Positions 12,334-24,800 of a stretch of DNA of 64,000 bases are shown here, in pieces. Numbering within the stretch: the stretch's first letter is position 1; each line of letters opens with the position of its first letter. Under the pieces are notes generated by a model, which saw only the letters and a program-made list of their open reading frames with translations, ran no database searches and had not been told where the DNA came from. The position numbers and the translations under genes were made by a program. Source of the DNA: Isoetes taiwanensis (lineage: Eukaryota; Streptophyta; Lycopodiopsida; Isoetales; Isoetaceae); contig JAJEKV010000008.1 of the NCBI GenBank assembly GCA_021234155.1, forward strand, positions 19,999,959-20,063,958. The letters are read 5' to 3'.

Positions 12334-14641
12334 AAAAAAAAAAAAAAGCCATAACTAAAACAAATACTCCATTATTTTTTTAGGATTAGCCAAACTATTT
12401 TCCCCCTTTTCCTTAAAGAAAAAGGGATTAGCCATTCTTTATATCACAATAGTTACATATTAAATCATTAATAGCCAAACAAAAAAGATTTTTGCACATC
12501 CCCATCTACCATCATCAGTGATAGTAGTTTTTTACACTATGCATTTCTATTACATATACCATATATGCATCAAAAAGGAATTATAAGAGATGGCCAATAT
12601 CTCTCTACATGCCCGAGTTGGTTGCTTAACATCTTCCCTCAAGGGTTAGAGATAAGTGCAATTTGATCACCATATCTAGAAGGTGTCATTGCATTGAATG
12701 TTATTCAGATCATGGATATTATAAGCTATGTTGTGAGCTTTTGTTAAAAGTTTTTTAATATTATTGTATATTTCTTGATTGTTGATTATCATTTGTAATT
12801 GTAGTACATACTAGAAACGTGTGCCCGGCGATGCCGGGCATTAGTTGTGGACGTGTGGAATGGTTAGTGTAATGGAATTAATCCGTCCTATATGTAATGG
12901 AGCGTGAAATATGAGATTTTGTTATCTAGAAAGAAGATCAGGCAAGTCAAATATTATCTTAAACGTGTGCCCGGCGTTGCCGGGCTAATATCCTGGCGTG
13001 TATTTTACTTGGTCTTTAATATCCATATATGTGGAACTTCCTGCAACTTCTCGCTCAAACAGTTATATTAATTTAAAAGGGCAAAATAAAAGTGAAAAGA
13101 TGCAGATGCCTTACAATGTGCCACATCAAGTCATGAAAGAAAAGTGTTCTACCTGAACAGAATAGAACATAACAGAATTTGTTCCAGATCATGCGCCGTC
13201 TCCAAAAAGGAAAGAGCCACAAAGAAAGAAACTTGATTAGAATTGTGTTGAGCTCTTGAAGACTGTCGTGCTTAAATTTTTTTCCACTAACAATCTCTGC
13301 GCATTTATAACACGTCTAATGCACCCATAATAAGATGGGTGCCAACACTTCATGAATATGAAGGTTTCTTATATAAGTTGCGAACCTATTAGCATTACAC
13401 ATGGTTACATTCATAACTATGAACAGTTTGACATGGCAATTTTCATTATGTGTTGTGTTAACTATAAATGTGTTAACTATAAATTTGTGATGCTTCATAC
13501 TATCCTATTTCCATATGTCAACAGATTGTTTCACAAAGACAATCCTTCTTCGCATCAATTCATGTTGGACCAAACCAAAAAAGTTGATGCATAAAGTCTC
13601 TCGATAATATATCTATACCATTAAAAGATTGTACCTTCAATTGGTTTCACCTACATATGAGAATCATCCGAAATGACACCTTTGTACAGGAATCCAGCTG
13701 TATAATAAACCTCACAAAAATTTCTTTACTACAAATTAAATACTTGTATTTCTTGCAATACATACATAATAATAGACTAATCGTAGTCATACATTGAGAG
13801 AATTATTGACAGCATTAGCATTAGTATACTTCCTTTTACTTTCCATCTTAAACTTCCCTTTACTTTCCATCTTAAACAGAGTTCTATAATTGCATACACT
13901 TCTATCTCTAAAGATATGGTAGTTGCATATGTATCAAAAAGAGATGGCCATATTCCATTTTAAATCTTAAGTCATCCTGCATTGGACGCTTATCAAAAGT
14001 ACAACAACGCTAAGGGGCAGCAAACCTGCGGATCTAAGAGGTAGTTAGATGTCACGAAACAAAATATTCACAGGTTTAGCCGTTTCAGATTTCTGTATCC
14101 AAAAGTTAGCCTTCCACCACACTTTGGGTAATGTATAGTCGCCTCCATGCAGTGCCGTCACCTGATGTCTTGCATGAACAAACAGTGGTCAATTGCCATT
14201 ATGAACTGCAAATAACTAATATATAGAGAAATTATACATAATAAATGGGTTAACATTCAGTAGCAAAAAAAATTAGCCATGCCTTACCTTTTGCAAAATT
14301 ATCTATGATGGGATCTTCAAGTAAGTCTTGACAATGCATAGTAGCTGCCATATATTAATTTGAAGAGATACTTAGTACCATACAATAAATGACATATAAA
14401 TTGCAATTTACTAACAGTCAGGGCTAGTTAGCGGATTCAAAATGCATTTTAAAATACATAAAACCAGATTTATCTTGGTTAAATGTGAAATATGTTATAA
14501 TGTAGCTAAAGCAGGAACTAAGATGTTAGAACAACTTGGTAGTATGCTATGCATGTATTTGCAGTCCAAGCGCAGAAAATTGCCTATATCTCTCATTCAA
14601 ATATATCTTTATCTGCCATATAAGATATCGCATTCACGTAC
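12334..14641. other. Gene-free stretch with two GCCCGGC hairpins
   Basis: No exon is recognised. Two copies of AAACGTGTGCCCGGCG, each closing a 7-bp stem (GCCCGGC/GCCGGGC), lie at 12815-12839 and 12961-12985. A duplicated TTTACTTTCCATCTTAAAC occurs at about 13830-13877. I looked for the RecQ motif VI exon expected downstream of 14642 and did not see it. Confidence 0.4.
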
Positions 14642-15373
14642 CCAAATGCAACTGTTGCAACTATCACTGGAACCTTCCCGGATACCCATTCATTCAGAGA
14701 TTTACTGCGCACCTTGTCACTAAGTCCTGCATGATAAACTGTAAAGCAGCCTAAAACACATAAGTTTGAAGAAGCATAAGGTTTGCATGTGAAAGAAAGG
14801 AAGAAAATTGCATTTAAGAAGTTCACAACCTTAAAACCATAAAGATAAAGTAATGCATACTCTTTACATACCTCTGGTAGACATCCCATCATTTAGCAGG
14901 TGGAGACCAATCTCATCGCATGTAGCACGGGAATGACAGTAAATAATAGCACATTCATCAGGTGCTGACTTCAGCAGCTCCCGCAAATCATCGTAACCAT
15001 TTTTGAGAATATCTTAATAACGAACTGCCTAACACAAACATGTCCATTGTGCATGAGGATAGCCAACAGGCACTCCCAGTAAATTTCTTTTCCATAGTAA
15101 TATTAAATATAGATTACCCTCATAAAAAATGTTTCTGCGGTTGAATGAAGACACAATAATAGATGGCTGGTGTAAATCCAATGATTTGACAACATCTTCC
15201 TGCACCCTGCAAATATACATACAAATGGTAAAACAGTTCCATATCTATAATGTCATTGGCAAATGTCAAGTTATATAAGCTTACTTCTTTGCAGCTGTTG
15301 TTGTCAATGCTAGGATTGGAACGCCAGGCAAATGCTTTCTAATGATCGAAAGTTTTCGATAGCTTGGTCTGCA
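14642..15373 (-). pseudogene. RecQ DNA helicase fragment (RecQ3/RecQ5-like)
   Basis: Four minus-strand exons with good splice sites join in frame: 15373-15285, 15206-15118, 15024-14872 and 14738-14642. They read RPSYRKLSIIRKHLPGVPIL followed by ALTTTAAKK, then VQEDVVKSLDLHQPS and SSFNRRNIFYEV, then CAIIYCHSRATCDEIG (motif IV), then VYHAGLSDK and VIVATVAFG (motif V). This is the RecQ core from just after motif II to motif V, an ATP-driven 3'-5' DNA unwinding module used in recombination repair. A TAA at about 15014-15016 replaces the Lys of the conserved VRYKD. Motif VI (GRAGRD), the zinc-binding region and the N-terminal ATPase motifs are not found, so this is most likely a truncated copy. 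An AHCI-like remnant lies near 15490. Confidence 0.75.
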
Positions 15374-15976
15374 CTATAAAAATAGTAGCCACCTCGTCGC
15401 TGCCGTTCATGCCCAGGCTATGAAGATTATATCAAATTCTTGTGTAACGTCCCTGGACTGGATCCAGATTCCTTTTTTGATGCAATGGGCATGAGCTGCA
15501 GCAATAACAGGGGTTAAACAACAGATTTAAACATGGCGCCCATCACCATAGCTAATCTGATTGAATCTAGAAGGATACCTAGAACTGTAAAGAATATTGT
15601 AGATCTGTGTCGTTTATCAAACTGAAAGCTGCCACTGGGATTCGTCCATCGCTCAATGTCATTATATTAAGAACCTGTTTTCTTAAGACAAAGAAATATA
15701 TTAAGAACCTGTAATCTACACAAATCACCTCAATTGAACGCAAGAGCTATGTGCGTTAAAAGTACGCCAACCTCTAATTAAATCAGAATTGAAAAAGCCT
15801 GGCATATCATAATTGACATGGGAGAACACCAGATTAGATAATAGGCATGCTGAGGATAAGAGCAAACTTTCTTAGATGTCAAACCATTGCAGTATTGGTG
15901 CTATAAACAGTCTAAAGTAGCTTTTCAAAACCTTTCATGTGCTATGAGATTATGAAAACCAGCAAATTTCTCAGAC

Positions 15977-16210
15977 CTGGAAAGTTAGCTTCAAAATTCC
16001 TTAATGGTTTTGGCACACCATTCCCATGCACTGTAATTTCTTTCCGTGCACGCAAGGCTTTAACTTCATCTTGCCCCATGGCTGCAACTGCCTCTATCAG
16101 TTTTCCTTGGAACCAGCATTGCATGCAATTGACTGCGCAGTGTAGCACGTACCATGCTAGAATAGGGCTAAGAACTGGAAACAGTACAATCTGCAAATAG
16201 GCAAGCTCAT
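15977..16210 (-). pseudogene. DEAD-box RNA helicase N-terminal exon (possibly DDX52/Rok1 type)
   Basis: The minus strand reads GQDEVKALRARKEITVHGNG followed by VPKPLRNFEANFP, ending at a CCAG/GTCTGAG donor at 15977. The pattern LRxxxxIxVxGxxVPxPLxxF is the region just before the Q motif of DEAD-box helicases, and resembles the Rok1/DDX52 group. The upstream limit of the exon is uncertain. A second candidate exon, about 16925-16866, reads SSKLQDPFKFIQDESEGG before a GTATAC donor. The helicase core (Q motif, DEAD, SAT) is not visible downstream; RecQ sequence follows instead. It may be a captured or truncated exon. Family assignment to DEAD-box is moderate, the subgroup is weak. Confidence 0.4.
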
Positions 16211-16929
16211 AGTCTGATAATGTAAAGAATAAACCTCTGCGTTGAGGATTGTCGGATTGGATAGAATCCTTCAATCGTTTGAAGACTTTTCAAATTCCTT
16301 CCCAAATAAGGCAAACTCAACAAAAGGCATCAAAGCCTTATTTAACAGAAAAAGGGTCTCGAAGCATTTTTAAAAGGGCTTCACTGGTTATATAAGGTGG
16401 CTACAGCAGGATCGACAGCGAAAAAGGATGTGGATCAACAACTCGGCCATAAATAGTGATTCGTGGACCAACTGTTACCTGCTACAGTAACTCTGCACAG
16501 CCTGTTAACAACCAGAAAGGAAAAGATTGTACCTTAAGCTTGGCTTGCCCAACAACTCGTCTGCAGACAGAAAGCACAATCGGACTGCCTCTAACAGTTT
16601 TTCAAAGCGTGAAAACCCCAAAGTTCTTTGTGATCTCCTGCTGCAAGAGGAAATGGCATCATTGTTGCATTGGCATAAAATTCATCAAGATTATAATAGC
16701 TTCTTTCCGTTGGTAAGAAAATGTAAACTACCACAAAGCATGAAAACCCCTGTTTCCTTCAGCGACCCTGTTTGCTTGCTTCAGACCTTCTGCTCTCTGC
16801 TGCTACAAAACATTAGAAAAAAGCACAAAATATAACAAAGCCAGAACGTCAAATATGAGTATACCGGTTCCAATCTACCTCCTTCAGACTCGTCCTGAAT
16901 AAATTTGAAGGGGTCCTGCAATTTGCTCG

Positions 16930-17503
16930 AGATCCTTGAAAAATGTAGCCTCTATTACTGTTGTTCGAAAAACTTCCGGCAACCCCACATCTCGGAATAA
17001 ACTCCATTTCTATAATCATGAAATCCCCCATGTAAATGTATGCCCGAGAAAAATCTGAGATGCAGAGGCCCGCCATAGGCAAGTCCGGCAGTGAGCGCGC
17101 TTAGCCAAAATAATTTGAACTACGAAAATGAGAGGAAGACCAACGCATAAGAGGAAGACCAGCGCATAAGAAAAAAAAAAAGTCCCGCAAGGGGAAAAGG
17201 GAACGCCGCATGCGGCGTTCCATGCGGCTGCACAGGCACATTCCCCAACACCTTACCAAAATAAAAAAGAAGATATCTAAAGCTACAGAATTTAATTTTT
17301 TTTTCTTTTACCAGTTACAAAAAATAGCCAAGTGAGAGTTTATAGTACTTAATTCAAAAGTTTCACCAAGTCCAAAGTACATATAAATGTAATGGTAATA
17401 ATAACTTTAGCCAAATGTATATCATAAAGTACAGTAAAATTTTGAAAAATAGCCAAACCGTTTTTTATGGAAAAATATATAGCATGCTTAATTTTTTCCC
17501 TGA
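16930..17503. other. Non-coding spacer before duplicated segment A2
   Basis: Holds short AT-rich sequence and a duplicated GAGGAAGACCA(A/G)CGCATAAGA at about 17132-17168. Nothing coding is recognised. Confidence 0.35.
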
Positions 17504-17854
17504 AGAGGTCCATCAAATTTGGGATACCCCTGCCCCAGAATGGGTTGACATCCAACCGGTAGAAATGCGTTGTCCTTAACAAGAAAATGGTTCAGAGTGT
17601 GGAGTGTATACTCTTTTATCTGCACGGTGTTTTATTAGGGACTTCATTCTAAATGATACGCAAATTGGATCTGTTAAGGTATAAACATATATTGTATGAT
17701 TTTCTTATGTTCATTGTGTTCATTATTTATGCTAACTAGGCTACACTATGCAGGTAACCCCGGATTGGTTTGGAAAGGTTGATGTTGCAAACTGCAGTTG
17801 CACAGGCTACATGAGGCTGTGATACAGGCAAAGAAACTATCAAAGACCATCTGA
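17504..17854 (+). pseudogene. Ulp1-like peptidase fragment, copy 2
   Basis: This is the second copy of the 152-536 fragment, beginning inside exon 1. It keeps the same premature TAA before QENGSECGV. In exon 2 a 19-bp deletion after TGCAGTTGCAC breaks the frame. Sharing the TAA shows that the nonsense change predates the duplication. Confidence 0.6.
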
Positions 17855-18168
17855 AATTTCTTCAAATTAGCTTCTGAACTTTACGTGACACCTGCTACTT
17901 GTTTAGCTTTTGAACAGCTTGTTTAACTCTTGATCAATTGCTGTTGTTTGCAGCAGACTTTGCAGCAGTTGCTTTTTTTTGTTACTTCTGAATGCAATAC
18001 CATGCTTATGTGTTAGTGTGTTACCAGAAATACACTTTTCTATTGCCAGAAAACCAAGGCTTTAAATACAATTGTCTGAATAACAACATTTCTGGCCGAA
18101 AATACCATGGTATTTCTGGCCAAAAATACCATATGAACTTAGAGGAAGGGAGTTTTTCCCTTCCTCTA

Positions 18169-18626
18169 AGGGAAAAACTCTGAAATACCCTTATGTTTTG
18201 CAAAAATTGACAAAACGCCTCTGGTTTTGGGGGTATTTTTATGGAAATGACTATAACTTTTTTGTGATGATCCAAATGGGAATGAGTCTTTCAGATCTAT
18301 TGTAAAGGAGGATGAGATCTTTCTGTCAAATGTAAGATCACATAAATCAGAGTCTTAAATCACAAGTTATGTTATTTTTAATACACAAGAAAATTGTAGA
18401 AATTTCAGAGGGATTTACGAGACCATAACTTGAGATTTCGGAATCCGATTTAAGAGATCTTAACTTTCATGGAAACCTCTCATCGTCTTCTACAATATAT
18501 CTGAAAGACACCACCTCATTTGGATTAGGTGAAAAAAGTTATGGTCATTTCCATAAAAATACCCTAAAAATTAGGGGCGTTTTGTCAATTTTTGCAAAAC
18601 ATAAGGGTATTTGGGAGTTTTTCCCC
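18169..18626. mobile_element. Foldback MITE (near-complete palindrome)
   Basis: Absent from the matching site in segment A copy 1 (about 850), so this is an insertion. The left end begins GGGAAAAACTC and runs through AATACCCTTATGTTTTGC; the right end is its inverted complement (GCAAAACATAAGGGTATT ... GAGTTTTTCCCC). Outer arms of ~100 bp are highly similar. The pairing continues inward at lower identity (TTTCAGAT(C/A)TATTGTA, AAGTTATG), so the whole element can fold as a long hairpin. There is no coding capacity. Flanks suggest a TTA/CTA target site, as for Harbinger-type elements, but this is not certain. Confidence 0.8.
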
Positions 18627-18659
18627 TTACTCTAAGCCAGAAAAAATAACATATTTTTA

Positions 18660-19960
18660 GGAACTAACATGGTATTTGGCCAGAACTACCATGGTATTTG
18701 GCCAGAAATACCATGGTATATGGCCAGAAATACCATAGTATTCGGCCTGAAATACCATGGTATTGGGTCAGAAATACAATGGTATATGCCCAGAAATACC
18801 ATGGTATTAACCAGAAATACCATGGTATTGGCCAGAAATACAATGGTATATGGCCAGAAATACCATGGCATTGGCCAGAAATACCATGGCCTTGGCTAGA
18901 AACACCATGGTATATGGCCAGAAATACCATAGTCTTGGCCAGAAATACCATGGTCTTGGCAAAATAAAGGATTACCAGCCAAAATAAAATATTTTTAGGA
19001 AAAATGAAGCCAGTGTTATTATAAGGCAAATAAAGGATTACACGGACTATATGCCACTATGAAGGCATTGGGCAGAAATACCATGGTATTTGGCCAGAAA
19101 TACCATGGTATTGGCCAGAAATACCATGGCCTTGGTCAGAAACATCATGATATATGGCCAAAAATACCATGGTCCTGGCCAGAAATACCATAGTCTCTGC
19201 AAAAAAAAAGGACTACCAGGCAAAATAAAATATTTTTAGGAAAAATGAAGCCAGTGTTATTATAAGGCAAATAAAGGATTACGAGGACTATATGCCACTA
19301 TGAAGGCATTGGGCAGAAATACCATGGTATTGGCCAGAAATATCATGGCCTTGGCTAGAAATACCATGGTATTGGCCAGAAATTCCATGTATTGGCCAGA
19401 AACACCATGGTATATGGCCAGAAATACAATGATATAGGGGCCTTGGACAGAAACACCATGGTCCTGGCCAGAAATACCATGGTCTCGGCAAAATAAAGGA
19501 TTACCAGGTGAAATATATTTTTAGACAAAATGAAGCCAGTGCTATTATAAGGCAAATAAAGGATTACGAGGACTATATGGCACTATGAAGGCATTGGGCA
19601 AAAATACCATCGTATTGGCCATAAATACCATGGCCTTGGCCAGAAACACCATGGTATATGGCCAGAAATACCATGGTCCTGGCCAGAACTATCATGGTCT
19701 CGGCAAAATAAAGGATTACCAGGCAAAATAAAATATTTTTGGGAAAAATGAAGCCAGTGTTATTATAAGGCAAATAAAGGATTACGAGGACTATATGCCA
19801 TCATGAAGGCCTTGGCCAGAAATACCATGGTATTGGCTGTGAAATACCATGGTTACGCCGAAATACCACGGTCCTGGCCAGAAATACCATGGTCTCGGCA
19901 AAATAAAAGATTATCAAGCAAAATAAAATATTTTTAGGAAAAATGAAGCCAGTGTTATAA
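18660..19960 (+). repeat. Palindromic 21-bp minisatellite, copy 2
   Basis: Same ATACCATGGTAT/TGGCCA units as at 0.8-2.1 kb, with runs at about 18665-18960, 19075-19200, 19315-19490, 19605-19700 and 19805-19890. The conserved ~115-bp spacers lie between them. Unit number and spacer number differ from copy 1, showing expansion after duplication. Confidence 0.9.
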
Positions 19961-20775
19961 TGTTCTAATTATTTCGTTTGGTATTTGGGGGCAATATTTC
20001 TGGCATGGTTTTGCCAAGATTTTGCCCCTGTATTGTATGTGAAAACGTAGTTAGACAGTATTTTTTAGATGCTTTGAGCTGCTTGTTGGCCCAGAAAGGT
20101 AGATATTCCAAAGTGGGTTGTGGGCATGTGTTTTGTTGGCGTTCGGGCATGGTACCATGATAGAAGGTATATGGGCATGTCTCGGCCGGGCGCAACGCGC
20201 GGATGGCATGCCAATGGGCAGATGGCTGAATCCGGTTGCTATGAGGGCTGAAACCGGTTGAATCCAGTTGCTATGAGGACGATACATGGGCGGGTTGTTG
20301 AGGGGCGGCTTCTTGATTCGATTTCTGCACATACGCAATCTGTATGTAGAGGGGCGGCTGTATTTAGAGGCAATCTGTGACCGGTTCAATCTGTATTTAG
20401 AATGGTTTTGAGGCCACGGCAGACAGGTTTTGAGATTGTTTGAGAGTCCGGTCACGCCACATAATAGCGGCAGTTTTGAAGATAGCTTCTAATAGCGGCA
20501 GTTTTGATGGTTTCTGATAGCGGCAGTTTTGATAGTTTCTAATAGCGGCAGTTAGCAGAGGCATTCCAAGGTTATCCCATGAAGCAAAGGAATTTCTAAA
20601 TGGTTTAGGGGTTCTGGTGAGGCCGGAATGGCCTGGAGGTTCGATTCCTCCAGCCCAGGTTCTTTTGGCCGGGCAGTTTCTTGCCTCAAGCTTGATCGAT
20701 GGTGAGACCATGGTACCAGGCTGGCAGAGATTCTGGCAGAGATTCTGGCAGAGATTATAGGTGCAGGCTGGCAGC

Positions 20776-21850
20776 AGGATTCCTGCTTCGGGTGCATGGT
20801 GGATTGCAGATTGATTGGGCGATTGCAGATTGGTTGATTGATTGGGCGATTGCACAGTTGAGTAGCAGGGAGGGTGAGGCGAAGAGTTGTGTACGGTAGC
20901 AAAGATTGAGATGCAGGGCCGATTCTAAGCGGAGTTGGAGGTCTGTTGTTCAGAGGGCGAACCCAAAGGAGCTATGGTTTAAGCCCATACCTTTGGTCCA
21001 TATTGTGGCAGGGGTGTTTTTGTCTGCACCATAGGATTTGTGGTGCGTTTTCTCTGGCAAAATGTTCATATCCGTGGATCTGGAACAACCCTGCGAATAT
21101 GCCGCAAATCAACGGCTTATAAGACAAATAAAGGATTACGAGGACTGTATGCCACTATGAAGGCATGGGGCAAAAATACCATGGTATTGGCCAAAAATAC
21201 CATGGTACTTGGCTAGAAATAACATGGTATTGGCCAAAAATACCAGGTGTTTGGCCAGAAATACCATGTTATTGGCCAGAAATACCATGGCATTGACCAA
21301 AAATACTATGGCATTGGCCAGAAATACCATATCAACGTACCATATTACTCTAAAGCCATGCAAAATAACACACTTTTAGGAAAAATGAAGCCAAACCACT
21401 GTTATTATAAGGCAAATAAAGGATTACGAGGACTATTAAGCCGCTATAAAGGCATCCAGAAATACCAGGTATTTGGCCAAAAATACCATGGCTTAGAGTA
21501 TGTATGCAAAATAGGATATCATGTCATTCAAAAATATATTGACATCAGATCATATATTGAATATCCCAAAATGTTACTTGAATTTCAAAGCAACTTATTG
21601 TTGAAAATGCTCTCCATTTCAAATTTACACCATTTTCGGGTGTCGATGGCGCACTCAGGTGGCAAGGAGTAACAAATTTCTCCATGGATGGCATTTCTTC
21701 CATTTAGCAAAGACCTCAAGACCACTGTTCTTACACATCATTTTAATATTTCTGATGGCTGAATCTCAAGCCTCTAGAGAAGACAAAAAGATATTAGCAG
21801 ATGATATCATCCATAGAAAATCATAAACCTTGAAAGGACGTTGGCTTCCA
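20776..21850. other. Gene-free stretch with a short third minisatellite patch
   Basis: At 21110-21490 there is a diverged patch of the same 21-bp minisatellite and its spacer (GGATTACGAGGACT twice). Around 20800-20860 GATTGGGCGATTGCA occurs as a short repeat. No exon is recognised. Confidence 0.5.
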
Positions 21851-24800
21851 TCAGACTTGTAAAAGTTGATCAGGTGGTTCCATATCTGTCTGCGTGCCAG
21901 CAGAAATTGGCTCCACCCAAAAGGTACCTATGACAGGATCATCAAGTTGCATTGCCTCCATCGGCAAAGCCAAGATATCCTCCACATTTATCATGGGTGA
22001 TGACTTGCCTGAAGCGGAAAACAATAAAAATCAGCACAGCTCGAAGAAACAATCAGACCCAGAAGGTAATTTTGCATTTAGGTCCTCTTACCTTTTAATC
22101 TAGTATTTGAAGCAGAATCCTGTTCAGGCTTGCGACTCCCAGCTCGTAAGGATACTGCTGTCCTAATTAGATGCCTGAGACAGCAATTTATAGCTACTAA
22201 GGTTGGCATAGCTCATTACAGCTGATCATGTTAGAAACAATTTACCTAGACTGAGACAGCAATTATTATGGCGTTACTTACCAATAAAAGGATGGGAAGA
22301 ATGGTACTTGATGAACTGGAGACCTCAGTTTTGGTTCAGAAAACTATGACCAACGGTTTACAAAGAAGATCACCAAGAAGGTGAAGTAACTATGAGTTTC
22401 ACACTCATTCAGCGATGTTATTGTATGTTTGTCGGGCAACAAGCTTTTCATATTTTACTGTTGTATAGCAAAATAATAGATAGTACTTTTTACGTCATAC
22501 CACATGCAGCATCCCACAGGGACATATGACAGTCCTCTCAATGTCCCAGAGAGACTTAAACACAAGACCTCGTAATTGATAACCCAAAGGACTAGCCACC
22601 AAACTACTAATTCAATCAAGAAGATGGTTGAGAAATGACTTCCATCTGTCTCACAATAGTAAGTTCATTTTTCTCGCTCTTATTCTGGCACTGACATAGA
22701 TGCGTGCATATGTTAAGGTTGTACTGGGCATTGGATGTGCATCTCTGATTTTCAGATTTATATATGATATATTACTAGTAAATTAGCATTTTAATAAATT
22801 ACTTTAGTATCTCCACATTTACTTGCAAGAAGGGTGAGAAAAATACTTGAGGAAGCCCTTCCGCTGCTGAACAGTAGATTGGTCGAGTGATGAAGGAAGA
22901 ATTGGCGAGATATCCTCTATGCCACACCTAGAAGCAGAAAAAGGTGAGTGTATGCAGGGGCAAAATCATACTTCTGCAACCACAGTAAATACCTTGACAC
23001 GCATCTGTCAGCCCGAACTTTAAGGAGTCTATCGACTTCCAAATCTTCTAAGCATGCATAAAGGAATTTCATAGCTTCCTCTGCAGGGCCAGTGCATTCA
23101 GCCGCTTTTGTTTTTGTGTCAATTACTTCTCTCAGCTTTTCCAATTGCTAGAATTCTAGAAAAGGAATGTCAGAACATAAATATACTAACTATCTAAAGA
23201 ATGAGGCTGAAAATAGGCATTGTCCGTCACCTGCTTCTCTTCTTGAACATCAACTTTAAGAGCTTCATTACGGCCAATGAGCTGCTTAAGTTCGTCTTCC
23301 TCCATTTTCCTTTCCAACTTGCTTGCTAAATGCTTTTCTATTGATAACATTACAAGTTTGTTTGAAATATATCACCTTCAACTTATATGTGCATGCAAAA
23401 GTGTAAGCAAAAAGTAATTAAAAAGGAATACACATTTTGTTTTTAATGACTACACATGATGTTGATCTCAAAGGAAATTGCCTTTGGATTTACGAATTAT
23501 TCGTAATGGAGGCATAAGAAGAAGCTTACCACGTAATTTGAACACAAGTACCCTCATTGTCTTTTGATATAACAAATTCCTCCTTCTGAGATCATCTTCT
23601 AGCTGAAAAAGCAATTGAGATTCTCTGAAACTGAATTTAATAAACTTAAAGAGAAAATGGAAAACAGATGTATAAATGCATAATACCTCTTTTGCAAGCA
23701 GGATGTGACGATGGAAGTCAATATTTTCTACAACAAGCTTCTCATTCCTATGCAAAAGTGCTTCTGTCTGTTTGATGTGGAACCCCAGCTCACGAACCAA
23801 ATGTTCATTCTCCACGTTTGTCTTTTTTGTTTTCTGATATCAGACACATCATCTTATATTCAGTACCCGCTTTAGTTAAGAATCTTTCTCTAAGACCTTA
23901 GGCATAGTGAGCCACTGTATATTAACCATATAAATCTAAAATTTTATTCAATATTTGAGTTTTCTTGAGAAATGCTTTATTTTACAAAATCCTACTACTA
24001 CATTTAGGAAAACAAGAGGCAAGTACAGCACGAATTTGGTCTTGAATTTGTTGAAGCATTGCTTGTCTTGTTTCCTCTATCTTAACAGCCATCTCCTTCT
24101 TCAATCTCTCTCTGTCTTGCAAGGATGCTCTTTCGACATCACTAATTGACTCTTGATGATCCTTCTTCTCTTTTTCAAGCTGCTCGTTCAATCTAGAATT
24201 TGGATATGTATCATCATTGCAAAAACTCCAGAGAAATATTACTTGATTGTCATTCTAGGCAGACTTTCCAACTGTTTAAAATTTACTTTAATTATGCTTA
24301 TTCATCAAAGCAATTAAATCAAAGCTTACTCGGATATTTCTTTCTCAAGAGCAGCCTTTCTCATGGTAAATTCATTGATTTCTCGAAGCTCTACTTGAGC
24401 ACTATCGAGCTTGAGCATAATATCATCTATGGCATACTTGTAAACACGTTTTAACTCAACTAATTCTTTCTCTAAATCTGAGAGTGCCCCTGAACGTTCG
24501 TCTTTAAGACTTGCAAAAGCCTCCTCTAGTTCAGTACACTTCACATGCTTGCCCTCAACCTCTCTGAAGCAAAGGCAATAAAACCCTATCAGAGATGACA
24601 ACCATAAGGAAAGGAGGAAAACCGTAGTAAAACATGTTACTGGAAAGTAACAAAATCCTGAAAAATCATCTGTTGCAACTTTTGTATTATACGCATACAC
24701 ATTGTCGCCTCAATAATAACATGTTTAAATGCAGATTTATCTTTTTTCTGGAGCATTAAACTATGGCACTTCTACCCTATTTTGATAAGGTGGTAGTACT

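Larger units (their letters stand above)
17504..20775 (+). repeat. Segmental duplication A, copy 2
   Basis: Same order as 160-2910: Ulp1 fragment, T-rich linker, minisatellite, GC-richer tail with the T-arm-like stem near 20635. It is longer because of a ~458-bp MITE at 18169-18626 and extra minisatellite spacers. After GCAGGCTGGCAG (20775) the sequence diverges from copy 1. Confidence 0.9.

Noticed and set aside
21894-22103. Plus-strand 69-codon frame
   Set aside because: It is antisense to the last exons of the flagellar gene, which have splice sites and a coherent translation.
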